Part shown: positions 26,881 through 37,971 of the stretch, one piece after another
How the letters are laid out: every line of letters starts with the position of its first letter
Numbering within the stretch: position 1 is the stretch's first letter
NCBI GenBank assembly: GCA_021732085.1
Contig: JAKFVQ010000020.1
Span: forward strand, 172,926 to 236,925
DNA from: Candidatus Obscuribacterales bacterium
GTDB taxonomy: Bacteria; Cyanobacteriota; Vampirovibrionia; Obscuribacterales; Obscuribacteraceae
Direction: 5' to 3'
DNA length: 64,000 bases
Made by a program: the position numbers and the translations under genes
Notes under the pieces: model-generated
Told to the model about the DNA's origin: nothing
The model's database searches: none
The model's input: only the letters and a program-made list of their open reading frames with translations

Positions 26881-27501
26881 ATGCCAGCGCAATCCAACAA
26901 AGCAAGCTTCCAGCCAAACTGCCGCTTCAAATACATAGCTTTCTTCAAGCCCTTCCAAATTTTATGTCAATTCAGCAAAGAGCAGGGCAGTGAAAAGAAA
27001 ACGCTGGCTGAATTCGATTTCCCCAAGAATGTTTATCCTGTCGGACGACTCGACTACGATAGCGAGGGATTGCTCATCTTGACTGACGATGCTCGCTTGA
27101 ACGATGCTCTTTTAAATCCAAAACATCAGCATAAAAGAACTTACTTGGCACAAGTTGAGCGCATCCCAGAGGCTGAAGCACTAAAGCAACTCTGCACGGG
27201 CGTTGTTATCGAAGGCAGGAAAACATTGCCTTCCAAAGCCATATTAATAGATGGCGAACCTGCTCTCCCCGAAAGGGACCCGCCCATCCGATATAGAAAA
27301 AACATCCCAACATCCTGGCTGCAGTTATCCCTGCACGAGGGGAAAAATCGGCAGGTTCGAAAAATGACAGCAGCGGTAGGACATCCAACGTTGCGGTTGG
27401 TTCGACATTCAATTGGCGAACTTACGCTGGATGAACTCAACTTGTCACCGGGGGCATGGATTTACCTTTCGGATGAGCAGATCAAATGTTTATTCAAATG
27501 A
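26881..27501 (+). CDS. rluE: RluE-type 23S rRNA pseudouridine synthase
   Basis: A 206-residue RsuA-family pseudouridine synthase without S4 domain, like E. coli RluE, which modifies U2457 of 23S rRNA. It has FFKPFQILCQF (KPxxVL-like), the catalytic GRLDYDSEGLLILT with Asp58, KRTYLAQVE, RNPPIR-like DPPIRYRKNIPTSWLQLSL, and EGKNRQVRKMTAAVGHPTLRLVRHSIG. Start ATG 26881 fits the short N-terminus of this subfamily. It ends shortly before a small terminator at 27557-27579. Confidence 0.92.
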   Translation: MPAQSNKASFQPNCRFKYIAFFKPFQILCQFSKEQGSEKKTLAEFDFPKNVYPVGRLDYDSEGLLILTDDARLNDALLNPKHQHKRTYLAQVERIPEAEALKQLCTGVVIEGRKTLPSKAILIDGEPALPERDPPIRYRKNIPTSWLQLSLHEGKNRQVRKMTAAVGHPTLRLVRHSIGELTLDELNLSPGAWIYLSDEQIKCLFK

Positions 27502-27556
27502 GCCTTCTGACAGCGCCCAACGTCCATGACACTTGAAGCCGAAGGCTATCGGGTAT

Positions 27557-27579
27557 AAGGATTTAGATCCTTTTTTTTT
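27557..27579 (+). terminator. intrinsic terminator after rluE
   Basis: AAGGAT (27557-27562), loop TTAG, ATCCTT (27567-27572), then a run of Ts to 27579. Short stem but a good uridine tract. It lies only 15 bases before the next kinase start. Confidence 0.65.
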
Positions 27580-27593
27580 GGGCGGCGACTCTC

Positions 27594-30437
27594 TTGGGAC
27601 AATTGAAAGCCGGCGAAATCTTTGAAAAGCGCTACCAGGTGGTGAAGCAGCTTGGCGTTGGCGGCATGGGCTCCGTGTATCGCGCTAAACAGATTGATGC
27701 CGCCAACAGAGACGTTGCTATCAAATTGATCTCTTCTACGGAACTAGAAGACCCGGAATTGGCGAAACGGATGCTGCGCGAATCAAAGATTCTTTCGCAG
27801 CTTCAACACAAAAACATCATGACCATCTTTGGAATAAGTTTGGACGAATCAAACACTCCATACATAATCACCGAATTCATCCGAGGGAAATCCCTCAGAG
27901 AAATTATTGATCAAGATGGTCCGATGTCATGGCAGAGAGCGTCGCAATTAGTCATTCAAGCGTGCTCGGGAATGTCCGCAGCACACAAATTAGGAATCAT
28001 CCATCGCGATCTCAAACCCGAGAATTTGATGGTGTTGGATAGCAAAGGCGAAGAGGATCATCTTAAGATAATCGACTTCGGACTCTCCTTTTCTCAGAAA
28101 GCAAGAATGGCCGAATCACAGCGACTCACAGCAACTGGTTGCTTGGTTGGATCATGTAACTATATGAGCCCCGAACAAATTACGGGGCAATCTGATGAAA
28201 GAAGCGATCTCTATGCGCTTGGATGCATTCTCTTTGAATTGCTTTCTGGCGAAAAACTATTCGATGCAGATACCTCTGTTGGCGTGCTCTATCTGCAGAC
28301 AAATGAGGAGCCGTGGAAGCGCTTCACGGCAATTGGGAAACCAGTGCCTGTCTCGCTCTTTAAACTCCTCGAAAGAATACTTGCAAAAAGCGTAAATGCT
28401 AGACCACAAAGCGCTGAATTATTGGCGGATGAGCTTCGAAGCATAATCCTCACTCCAAAGGAATGTGTAATCGGTGAACAGTACCTCCAATCGGTTAAGG
28501 GATTCGTTATAGATTCTCCCAAGCGCCCATCAAAACCAAGGAGCCAAGCGTTAAATCAATGGCTGCTCGCGCCGGTGCTTATAATATCCGCCCTTCTTAT
28601 ACCCATAAGTATTTCGTTGCTGAACTCGGACAAAAGCGTTCAAACGAAAACGGCGCCACGGAAAAATGTTGATGATGAAAAACTTGCTCAAATCATTGAG
28701 AACGCTCGTGGCAAGCCGTATAGGGCGGTTTTCGATTACCAAATATACAGAATGACAAAAGGGGCTAAATACAATAAATATGGATATCTATGGTTGAGAA
28801 GTGCAAACGCGATGGCATGGTTTCTTTCAAGTTCTGTACCAATGCCCTACACTTCAATTAACATGGATAAGGAAAGTGAGGATACCGTTCACAAGAAGGG
28901 ACTTCCGCCGGTTAAGCCCTCTGAACGTTTCGACATCCCAGAAAATGCCGATCCGCTTTCAGAGTTTTGGTTAATTCGAACAGCAAGAATAATCTGTTTG
29001 CAAAACTTAGACGTTCAAATGTCAACCACTGCGATGTTAGACATGCTTGAGGACAAAGATTTCGGCTTTGCACCTGACTGGTGTTATACACTTGCATTGC
29101 AATATGCGCTCCAACGCTATAACGGCTCCAACGCGCAAAGCCTTATCGAGAGATACTCAAAATCTGGAGTCCAAATAGACTCTCTCTGCCAGTCAGTAAT
29201 TTGGCGATTGCTAACTTTAGGCAGATTTGAAGACGCTGACAAAATTTTCAATAGATACCTATTTGAAGACTCATCTTTGCGAATACGCTTTTTGAGAGCC
29301 CGCATTAATCTAGGGTTGGCCGAAGATAAACGGGCCGCAGCAAAGAAGTCTCTGGAACAAATGGCAAAGGATGGACCATTGGGCCAGATCAACTCTTATG
29401 ACATAGCAAACGTTCTGCTCGATGCCGATATGATGGACGAAATACTTAGGCTATCCGACTATAAGTACACATTTGAGACTGCTGCCTGCATAAATAGTAC
29501 GCAGAAATCCGAAAGTTTGAGAAAGATGCTTCGAGCATCTAGCGCTATTCGCACCAAGCTCGGTTTGGCTCCAGACGATTACTTGAATGCCGAGCAGCGC
29601 TTGGACATGCACGCTGAAGGAAACCAACTGGGAGCCGAGCTTCTTACAGAGGGACTAAGTGCACTGAAGAACACAAGAGATCCAGTAGAACGGTGCAGGC
29701 TCATGTGCTTTCTCAGCGAGCATACCTTTGACTGGACAACTCCTGTGTTGCAGAGTTATGCCTTCTGGCTTTGCAAGAGAAATGGAAAAATGATGCCTCG
29801 AGAGCTTCGGCTGAGGTGTGCGATACTCTACGGCGAAACTACTAACCAATACTGTTTTCGGCAAAGAGAGGGCCTCACAGTTCTGCGCGATGCGATCAAT
29901 GACATCGAGAAAAATGGATATCCCAAGCATACGGACTACGGAGTTCGCATCAATGAGCCGTTGGTAGCGAGAGCTCGGGTAGCGATTTTCAACATTCTTT
30001 GTAGGTTGCAAGACAAAACTAACGCAAAGAGAGTGCTCGAAGAAATGGTCTCAAAGAATCAAGCGCATTACTTTCTTGATCGTCTCTATGCAATCGACCC
30101 AGTTATGCTGACCCCGTACTTTAATGCGGAGCTCAGTAAAATCACCGATGAAAAAGCATTTCTGCCAATTTGCCTAGAATGCATGAGATTCGGTAAAAGA
30201 GAGCTGGCGAAAGCAGCTGTTTTAGCTTGGGAGCGTCGACTCAACGAAAAAGGTATTCCAAAAACTTCAGACCAATTTGGAATGAATAAAGCAATGACAG
30301 CACTGATTGAGGTCGAATTTAACGACTATGTGCAAGCAAAAACTATTCTCTTGCAATTCAAAGGTAGTGACAAAGACCTAACTAAGGCGACGAAAGAACG
30401 TTTAGAGTTCGCTCGCGAAATAGTTTTGAATCGTTGA
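27594..30437 (+). CDS. membrane receptor-type Ser/Thr protein kinase with long helical-repeat C-terminus
   Basis: A 947-residue Hanks-type kinase. The kinase (12-285) is complete: GVGGMGSVYRA loop, Lys44 in AIKL, HRDLKPEN with Asp139, DFGLS 161-165 and YMSPEQ. A linker with RPSKPRSQ leads to one membrane helix (about 322-343, WLLAPVLIISALLIPISI), placing about 600 residues outside. That part is helical with repeated pairs of helices and W/Y/L spacing reminiscent of TPR/Sel1-like solenoids (e.g. LEMAKD, RFEDADKIFNRYL). The TTG at 27594 is the usable start; the ribosome site is weak. It is similar in length and layout to the kinase at 35047, so likely a paralogue. Confidence 0.9.
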   Translation: MGQLKAGEIFEKRYQVVKQLGVGGMGSVYRAKQIDAANRDVAIKLISSTELEDPELAKRMLRESKILSQLQHKNIMTIFGISLDESNTPYIITEFIRGKSLREIIDQDGPMSWQRASQLVIQACSGMSAAHKLGIIHRDLKPENLMVLDSKGEEDHLKIIDFGLSFSQKARMAESQRLTATGCLVGSCNYMSPEQITGQSDERSDLYALGCILFELLSGEKLFDADTSVGVLYLQTNEEPWKRFTAIGKPVPVSLFKLLERILAKSVNARPQSAELLADELRSIILTPKECVIGEQYLQSVKGFVIDSPKRPSKPRSQALNQWLLAPVLIISALLIPISISLLNSDKSVQTKTAPRKNVDDEKLAQIIENARGKPYRAVFDYQIYRMTKGAKYNKYGYLWLRSANAMAWFLSSSVPMPYTSINMDKESEDTVHKKGLPPVKPSERFDIPENADPLSEFWLIRTARIICLQNLDVQMSTTAMLDMLEDKDFGFAPDWCYTLALQYALQRYNGSNAQSLIERYSKSGVQIDSLCQSVIWRLLTLGRFEDADKIFNRYLFEDSSLRIRFLRARINLGLAEDKRAAAKKSLEQMAKDGPLGQINSYDIANVLLDADMMDEILRLSDYKYTFETAACINSTQKSESLRKMLRASSAIRTKLGLAPDDYLNAEQRLDMHAEGNQLGAELLTEGLSALKNTRDPVERCRLMCFLSEHTFDWTTPVLQSYAFWLCKRNGKMMPRELRLRCAILYGETTNQYCFRQREGLTVLRDAINDIEKNGYPKHTDYGVRINEPLVARARVAIFNILCRLQDKTNAKRVLEEMVSKNQAHYFLDRLYAIDPVMLTPYFNAELSKITDEKAFLPICLECMRFGKRELAKAAVLAWERRLNEKGIPKTSDQFGMNKAMTALIEVEFNDYVQAKTILLQFKGSDKDLTKATKERLEFAREIVLNR

Positions 30438-30791
30438 GCTAGCGGAATCGGCATCATAATTGCTGAGATAATCAGGGGATCGAAGAATTGCCAGCGATCT
30501 GATCCACCCAGTGAACTTCTGTTGCGATAACTCCGAATTTGATCGAAATCTGCTATTTGGAAAATGAGTTTGGGCAATTACCAAAATAACGCTCGCAAAT
30601 GGTGGGCTCACGCAATATCAAACGTCCGCATCGTACAGGCGCCGTTCTCATTACTAAAAACAGCTTTCAGAAGCTACCGAACTAATAACGATTTGTGAAA
30701 TAGTAAAAACCCTAGCCGGTTTTCGGTGAACTTTCGGCTGAGTTTTGACGTTTAAAGAATTAGAGTGTCTTTGTACTAGGAGATCAAGTTT

Positions 30792-30971
30792 ATGAAAACG
30801 ACAGCCGAGATTGTCACAGCTCGCCTGAGAGAGATGTCCAAAGAGACTTTCAGCAATTCTCTCAACGAGCTGAAAGCCACCGAACGCGAATCAGTTAAAC
30901 AGGCTCTGACCGAACTTCATCGCATGCTCATCAGCATTAGCGAATCACAGAAGATAGATAGCGCGCAATAA
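30792..30971 (+). CDS. small helical protein (59 aa)
   Basis: An open frame too short for most gene finders but well supported: TAGGAGA about 10 bases before ATG 30792, and 59 codons ending in TAA at 30969-30971. The product (MKTTAEIVTARLREMSKETF...) is amphipathic and highly charged, predicted as two or three helices, with no Cys or membrane segment. It is followed by a hairpin derived from the groEL terminator. Unknown function; could be a small regulatory or structural protein. Confidence 0.65.
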   Translation: MKTTAEIVTARLREMSKETFSNSLNELKATERESVKQALTELHRMLISISESQKIDSAQ

Positions 30972-31011
30972 GCATCTTCAGTCAATATTCAATGAGGCCA
31001 ACAAACAAAAA

Positions 31012-31106
31012 GGGGGCGGATCTCGCGACCCGCCTCTTTGCATATTCATCGAATTATCCATTCGATTTAGAAGTCAGCAATGCCATACAGCTGCTGGCAT
31101 TGCTGA
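31012..31106. repeat. degenerate second copy of the groEL 3' end and terminator
   Basis: About 95 bases nearly identical (roughly nine in ten bases by eye) and in the same orientation as 32269-32362, which covers the last codons of groEL, its stop and its terminator. Indels destroy the GroEL reading frame here. The hairpin GGCGG...CCGCC with loop ATCTCGCGAC is kept. With the copy at groEL it flanks the nucleotidyltransferase gene as a direct repeat. Confidence 0.85.
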
Positions 31107-31205
31107 GATGGCGAGCTCAGCATCAGCTATAAAAACGATCGGCATAGCTGCACCATTTTCACCTGACTGATGGCTCCAGCTCGCTGACTTTAGCAGATTG
31201 AGTTA

Positions 31206-32054
31206 TTGCTGTATGATGAGTCAAGACTTAATGAGCTGAGAGCAAAAATGTCTGCGGATCCTAAGCATCTGGATATTTGGTCCCTGGTCTGGGGAAGCCC
31301 GCATATAGATCCAGAGTTGCTTATCTCTGCAATCGAAGAACAGCTGACTCAACCAAAATGGGATGAGCGGACGAAGATCCTTATTCGCGAAAGTACGAAT
31401 GCTCTGCGCGAACATCTGGGTAAAGATCGAATAAACAAATGGATCGCTGGCAATCAAAACAGCGAAAGATTGCTGCGGCTGCAATCGGAGGACCTGGGGA
31501 AAGCTGGATTTCCTTTTTTGAAAGACAGGCTCATGAACAGAACGAATCCCGACACCGTAATGCAATTTTTGCGTGAGCTTGGACTGCGATGCCTCTCCAA
31601 CTCTAGATTGGAAATTGGTGGCTCAATAGCACTTTTGCTGAAAGGCTACTTGTCCCGATCCACAGAAGACATCGATATTGTCGACGAAATTCCAGAAGAG
31701 ATCCGAATCCAAAGAGATCTGATTGACGAACTACAGAAACGTTATGGACTTGCGCTGACCCATTTCCAATCTCACTATTTGCCGGAAGGGTGGAAAAACC
31801 GCCTCGATCATCTAGGTACGTTCGGGTCATTGGACGTGTTTCTCGTTGATCCTTATGACCTTTTTGTCTACAAGCTGTTCAGCTCGCGGACAAAAGACCT
31901 TGACGATCTCCGCGTGCTAAACGCGCATATCGACAAATCAAACTTAGTTGAGCATTTCAAGAAATTTGGGAAAGTTCTGGCCAAAGAAGAGAAGCTAAGG
32001 AACTCAGCAGAGAATAATTGGTATATCCTCTTCGGAGAGAACCTGCCAGGCTGA
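31206..32054 (+). CDS. AbiEii/DUF6036-like nucleotidyltransferase
   Basis: A 282-residue protein. The N-terminal 120 residues are helical (LWSLVWGSPH, ISAIEEQLTQPKWDERTKIL). From about 135 a minimal nucleotidyltransferase fold appears: LEIGGSIALLLKGYLSRSTEDIDIVDEI, i.e. the GGS helix start and the D-x-D metal motif, then LGTFGSLDVFLVDPYDLFVYKL and SRTKDLDDLRVL, as in AbiEii/DUF6036 proteins. TTG 31206 is the longest start; ATG 31248 is possible. In type IV toxin-antitoxin systems such enzymes are toxins paired with an AbiEi antitoxin, but none is adjacent. The gene sits alone between two direct copies of the groEL 3' end, suggesting it arrived with that insertion. Confidence 0.72.
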   Translation: MLYDESRLNELRAKMSADPKHLDIWSLVWGSPHIDPELLISAIEEQLTQPKWDERTKILIRESTNALREHLGKDRINKWIAGNQNSERLLRLQSEDLGKAGFPFLKDRLMNRTNPDTVMQFLRELGLRCLSNSRLEIGGSIALLLKGYLSRSTEDIDIVDEIPEEIRIQRDLIDELQKRYGLALTHFQSHYLPEGWKNRLDHLGTFGSLDVFLVDPYDLFVYKLFSSRTKDLDDLRVLNAHIDKSNLVEHFKKFGKVLAKEEKLRNSAENNWYILFGENLPG

Positions 32055-32106
32055 TCCTTCCGACCTGATCCTTCCGAGCTGATCCTTCCGAGCTGATCCT
32101 TCCGAC
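32051..32106. repeat. 14-bp tandem repeat, four copies
   Basis: Four units of CTGATCCTTCCGA(C/G), starting at the stop codon of the nucleotidyltransferase gene. A further dyad (TCGTATTCAC ... GTGAATACGA, with inner CTAGTCT/AGACTAG) lies at about 32134-32178, and three GCACCTG units at about 32182-32204. Confidence 0.85.
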
Positions 32107-32264
32107 CTGCTGCAAGTGTTCAGGGTCCAGATTCGTATTCACGCGCTAGTCTCAATTAGACTAGTAAGTGAATACGATTTGCAGCACCTGGCACCTGGCA
32201 CCTGGCGGATTATGACAGTCAAAGCCCAGTCGAACCCGGCGTCCTTCCTTTTGCGCAAGTTGCG

Positions 32265-32296
32265 AAAAGAGGCGGATCTCGCGACCCGCCTCTTTT
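32265..32296 (-). terminator. groEL terminator
   Basis: AAAAGAGGCGG (32265-32275) pairs perfectly with CCGCCTCTTTT (32286-32296) around a 10-base loop. Bidirectional shape, placed just past the groEL stop. Confidence 0.88.
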
Positions 32297-32323
32297 GCAT
32301 ATCTATCGAATTATCCGTTCGAT

Positions 32324-33988
<1,665 letters not shown>

Positions 33989-34028
33989 CTATGTATGTGT
34001 TCAACAAAAGGACTATGGGGTGGAACCC

Positions 34029-34340
34029 TTAGCTGATTACAGCCAGGATGTCACGCTCACTGAGAATCAAATATTCAACGCCTTCGATTTTGACTTCGGT
34101 TCCAGAGTATTTTGCAAAAAGAACCTTGTCGCCAACTTGCAATTCCATCGGTTGGCGGTTGCCCTTTTCATCAAATTTTCCAGGACCAACAGCCAAAACT
34201 TCAGCCTGTTGCGGCTTTTCTTTGGCGGTATCCGGGAGAACGATTCCACCGGCGGTTTTCTCTTCAGCCTCGAGCTTCTTGACGATAACTCGGTCTGCGA
34301 GCGGTTTCAGATTCATTTTAGTAGCAGCAGAAGTAGCCAA
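34029..34340 (-). CDS. groES: co-chaperonin GroES
   Basis: A 103-residue lid protein of the GroEL ring. It has [19 protein letters not shown], the mobile loop [14 protein letters not shown], and [30 protein letters not shown], all typical. The start is TTG 34340, backed by a perfect AGGAGG eight bases upstream; the first ATG (codon 9) has no such site. The TTG start adds a short MATSAATK leader before the conserved MNLKPL. No complete CIRCE element (TTAGCACTC-N9-GAGTGCTAA) is visible upstream, so heat-shock control is probably not HrcA-CIRCE of the standard kind. Confidence 0.97.
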   Translation of the reverse strand: MATSAATKMNLKPLADRVIVKKLEAEEKTAGGIVLPDTAKEKPQQAEVLAVGPGKFDEKGNRQPMELQVGDKVLFAKYSGTEVKIEGVEYLILSERDILAVIS

Positions 34341-35046
34341 TGGTCTAACCTCCTATAACGATTAACCATCGAAGGAAGAGTGCGAACCTAAACTCACTTG
34401 ACGCGAAATTCGGGAGTCGTACTCATTACATAGAGAAGTCTATATACCGTATGGCAGTCACACCCTGACTTTTCACATTTTTCTTATAAAGCCCGTTGCG
34501 AAAAAACACGTTGCAGGGGCTCTGGCTGTAGCTTAGTGGATGTTAATAGAAGGGCGGACGCAAGCTGTGCCCGGATAGAGGGATTCGGCCGCCCACGTCC
34601 TTGTGATCCGCCCGAGGCTTAGGAAGAATTTCCGCAGAATTTCTTCCTTCCCTGTGAACTAGCAAGATCCAAAAGGCCTTTTGCTAGAAAGCAATAAAAA
34701 CAGGGCTCAAAAAATTGCTAGTAAGCAATAATCGATTTGAATATTACTTACTAGCAATAAAAATGGCGGGGTAAATATTGCTCCGCATTGATTTTAGTGT
34801 CCTTCTACGTTCGGCGCAGTAGTTAGACAGTTTGGGCGAGTTGGTTTGGTCCGGCGCAGGTGATCTGTTCCGGGCTACTCCGAAGCAATTGATTTGCTCC
34901 GGGCCAACTGGTTTGGTCCGGCGCGCTGGGTTGAGCAATTGATTTGTTCCGGGCCAATTGGTTTGGTCCGGCGCGAGTCCGGCGCGGTAGGTCGAGTCCG
35001 GCCAGGTGCTTGAGTCCGGGCAGTCTCCCGCGTACCGGCACCAGGG
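34341..35046. other. repeat-rich region between groES and the receptor kinase gene
   Basis: About 700 bases. From about 34670 to 34765 there are several short inverted copies of TTGCTAGTAAGCAAT. At 34621-34648 GGAAGAA/TTCTTCC flanks GAATTTCCGCAGAATTTC, the inverse of the repeat seen at 22665-22790. No gene or tRNA is supported. Confidence 0.55.
34836..35010. repeat. approximately 50-bp tandem repeat rich in GGTTTGGTCCGGCGCG
   Basis: Two nearly identical 41-base units at 34885-34925 and 34935-34975 (GCAATTGATTTG[C/T]TCCGGGCC... ending GGTTTGGTCCGGCGCG), with decayed copies on both sides. It abuts the 3' end of the receptor kinase gene. Confidence 0.75.
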
Positions 35047-37917
35047 CTACTTACGAAGCCCCAGCTCTTTCTCCAAATTTTCCCGCATTGACTTGTACTC
35101 GACCCGTTCAGGAAGCACCTCATAAGCTCCCTTAAACAGTGCTATAGCTTTATCGTTCTGCCCCGCTCGCCGCATAGTTATTGCGCAATAGGCATAGAAA
35201 TTAGACTTAGCGATGATGTAATCAATCTCGTCGATGGGCGGTCCAACAAAGTTCATGTTGGCTTGGGCATTCCTCATCACCTGATCAAGTTCAGCCATGA
35301 GCGCTGGTGAGACAGGGTCGGCGCTGTAACTTTGCAAAAGACTGGTGCTACGTCCGACGAAATGAGTGGCCTTCCACTTCTCAGGTTTGCCAGCGAGGCG
35401 ATCTTCATTAATAAGACTTTGAAGTTCTGCCAGAACTCTTCGTGCCTCTTTTCGCGCTTCCAGGTTTTTGCCTTGACGAAGAAGAACCTCAATTCGAGCA
35501 TGTTCAAGACAATAATGTTCCGAATTGGGTTCTTTTCTCAAAGAATCTTGCGCAAATGCTCTCTTTAGAAGGGGCTCCACTTTATCCAACTCGCCCAAAT
35601 TGAGATAGACCAAGGCTTCACCGTAATAGCAAATGATGGCACCATGATAGTACGGTTGGACTCTAGCGAATTCCTTTATGGCCGCCTCGTAAACGGCAAT
35701 GGCTTCTTGATGACGACCATGGCCGCGCAAATCGTGGGCTTTGGTAGCCAAGTAAACTCCGATTGCAAGAGATAAGTTTGGATCAGCTAGTTTGCTGCTT
35801 GCATCAATAAGCCGTTTGTATTTCTGATCAGCCTCAGGCTTGTCACCAAATACAAGGGTAAGACCATTTATAAGATCACCAATGTGCGCCAAACTAACAA
35901 GCTGCCACGCTGACCGCAGGTTCTTTTTCAAGGCCTCGTCATCGTCATGAAAAACGGAGTTTCCCATCTGCTCGGCTGCAATAAGAGTCAGAACTAATGG
36001 GCCTTTCTCTTTGTTTGCTTTTGCAATTGGAATTATTTCGGCATAAATTTTATCGGCGTCACTATTTTTTCCTTCGCGAGAATAGGCTTGTGCCAGGAGA
36101 AATTTCGCATTCAACCAGCCTTCAGTCCAAGTGGGTTTGCCCCCCCAGAGAGACGATGAAGAGAGCAACTGAATAGTACTTTTGTACATTCCTAATCCAT
36201 TAAGATTAAATGCAATCAGCGACACCGTATTCAAATTGTCAGCGAATAAGTCGATATTTTGAGCTCTTTGTGCAAGTAAGTTTTTAACAACGCCTTCGTA
36301 GAGACGGCGAGCTCCCGGTAAATCTTTTTTGGCTATAGCTATTTTGGCAAGGGCAAGGTCGGCTTTGTACTGGCTTAGTCCGCCATCTGTCATTCTTTGC
36401 ACCAGCTTATTCAGCTTGCTACCAATTGCTTCAGCCTTTTCGATTTTGCCTACTGAAATATAGTGTTCTATCATTAGCTCATATGAATTGGCGAGAAATT
36501 CGTTCTGAGCCTCAGCAGTTCTCTCTGTAGCTTCAGCGTCAGCTAAAATTTCTGCTGCCTTATCCGATTGAGAATCGATCAGCGCCATCCCCAGCAAAAT
36601 TTTGTAATAGTGATATATGTTGCGACGCTCTTTTCGCAGAAAGTGCCCATCCGAGACAGAGCTATTTTTCAAAAGGGATATGCGTTTGACCATCTCATCT
36701 TCTATTTCCTTCTGGAGGTCTTGACCAAAATGCGGCACCTTCAGAATGGTGCTGTACGCATGCATCATCTTGTATGCTTCGATTATTTGATTCGGAGCAT
36801 CGTCAGGAGAAGAAATATCCTTCGAATAATGGTGCATCAAATATGAATGATTTTGCTTCAACCAATCGTAATAAAGCTGAAGATTGTGCTTCAAATCTTG
36901 AGGAGTATTGGCCGGGCTTATAAGCGCCAACTTCGCTAGAACTAAGCCCTGCAACGGGGGCTTCTTAACTGCAACAGCCGCGGTCTCTTTCCGACTTTCC
37001 TCCTCAAAATGTCGAACAAGCTGCTTAACTAAAACTACTGCACACAAAACTAGTGCAACTCCGACACAAAGAACTATGGCAAATTTTGGTATTCGAAAAC
37101 TGCCTTCTGGACGAGCAATCGCCTCAAGAGCTTGCTGAAGTTCCGCCGCCGTGGAATATCTTTGATCCGGATTTTTCTGCATGCATTTGACGAGCACGTC
37201 TTCGAAGTTCTGAGAAATTGGATTCTTCGACTTGACTTTAGTGATTGCTGTGGTGAGATGATTGTTCATGATCGCGTAATCGCTTTCCGCCACCATAGGC
37301 GGTGCGCCGCAAAGCGCTTCATACATCACACACCCAAGAGCATAAATATCCGAGCGCGCATCAGCTTTCTCGCCCCGGCATTGCTCCGGGCTCATATAAT
37401 TAGGCGTCCCAATCAACGAACCTTGCTGCGTCAATTGCTGTTGAACGCTAACATCGTCACGTCTGAAAGTTCCGAAATCGAGAATTTTGACTGTTTCGTT
37501 TCCTTCATTGTCCTCTTTGAGAATCATCAGATTGCTCGGCTTTATATCGCGATGAATGACGCCTCGCTCATGGGCGTATGTCAGCCCCTGGCAGACTTGC
37601 TCGAAAATCTCCTGAGATCGTGAAGGAGAAAGTGTGCCCGACTCCAAAACTTCTGCCAGCGTCTTTCCTTCTAGATATTCTAAAACCATGTAAGGCAGAC
37701 CATCCGGCGTCTTACCAAAAGACAAGAACTTCACTATATTTTTGTTGTTGAATGAATTGAGCAACTCCGCCTCATTGTGGAAGCGTTTCATAGCAAGCTC
37801 AGCATCAGCATGATTCAAGTCTAGAATTTTGACGGCAACATAACTATCCAGAAGCCGGTGTTTGGCTAAATAGACGCGCGAATTTGCGCCCTCGCCAATG
37901 AGGCGAATGAGTTCCAA
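35047..37917 (-). CDS. membrane receptor-type Ser/Thr protein kinase with TPR-like C-terminus
   Basis: At least 956 residues. The kinase domain is complete: GEGANSRVYLA, Lys30 in AVKIL, HRDIKPSN with Asp124, DFGTF (147-151), YMSPEQ. One membrane helix follows (FAIVLCVGVALVLCAVVLV, about 278-300), then about 650 residues of helical repeats resembling TPRs (e.g. ALVYLNLGELDKVEPLLKRAF, AIALFKGAYEVLPE). The start is unclear: no ATG, GTG or earlier TTG lies between this TTG and the in-frame TAG that ends the preceding gene, yet upstream codons read DFGALPTIDERLELI, matching a normal kinase N-terminus. Translation may begin at a rare codon such as ATC (37962-37960) after AAGGAG, or by readthrough. 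Paralogue of the kinase at 27594. Confidence 0.9.
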   Translation of the reverse strand: MELIRLIGEGANSRVYLAKHRLLDSYVAVKILDLNHADAELAMKRFHNEAELLNSFNNKNIVKFLSFGKTPDGLPYMVLEYLEGKTLAEVLESGTLSPSRSQEIFEQVCQGLTYAHERGVIHRDIKPSNLMILKEDNEGNETVKILDFGTFRRDDVSVQQQLTQQGSLIGTPNYMSPEQCRGEKADARSDIYALGCVMYEALCGAPPMVAESDYAIMNNHLTTAITKVKSKNPISQNFEDVLVKCMQKNPDQRYSTAAELQQALEAIARPEGSFRIPKFAIVLCVGVALVLCAVVLVKQLVRHFEEESRKETAAVAVKKPPLQGLVLAKLALISPANTPQDLKHNLQLYYDWLKQNHSYLMHHYSKDISSPDDAPNQIIEAYKMMHAYSTILKVPHFGQDLQKEIEDEMVKRISLLKNSSVSDGHFLRKERRNIYHYYKILLGMALIDSQSDKAAEILADAEATERTAEAQNEFLANSYELMIEHYISVGKIEKAEAIGSKLNKLVQRMTDGGLSQYKADLALAKIAIAKKDLPGARRLYEGVVKNLLAQRAQNIDLFADNLNTVSLIAFNLNGLGMYKSTIQLLSSSSLWGGKPTWTEGWLNAKFLLAQAYSREGKNSDADKIYAEIIPIAKANKEKGPLVLTLIAAEQMGNSVFHDDDEALKKNLRSAWQLVSLAHIGDLINGLTLVFGDKPEADQKYKRLIDASSKLADPNLSLAIGVYLATKAHDLRGHGRHQEAIAVYEAAIKEFARVQPYYHGAIICYYGEALVYLNLGELDKVEPLLKRAFAQDSLRKEPNSEHYCLEHARIEVLLRQGKNLEARKEARRVLAELQSLINEDRLAGKPEKWKATHFVGRSTSLLQSYSADPVSPALMAELDQVMRNAQANMNFVGPPIDEIDYIIAKSNFYAYCAITMRRAGQNDKAIALFKGAYEVLPERVEYKSMRENLEKELGLRK

Positions 37918-37971
37918 CCTTTCATCAATAGTTGGCAGGGCACCAAAATCTTCGGAAGCGATCGTAGTTCT

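Noticed and set aside
34510..34590. tRNA-like start (GGCTGTAGCTTAGTGG)
   Set aside because: Resembles a D-arm, but there is no TTCGANNC loop at the right distance and no closing acceptor stem.
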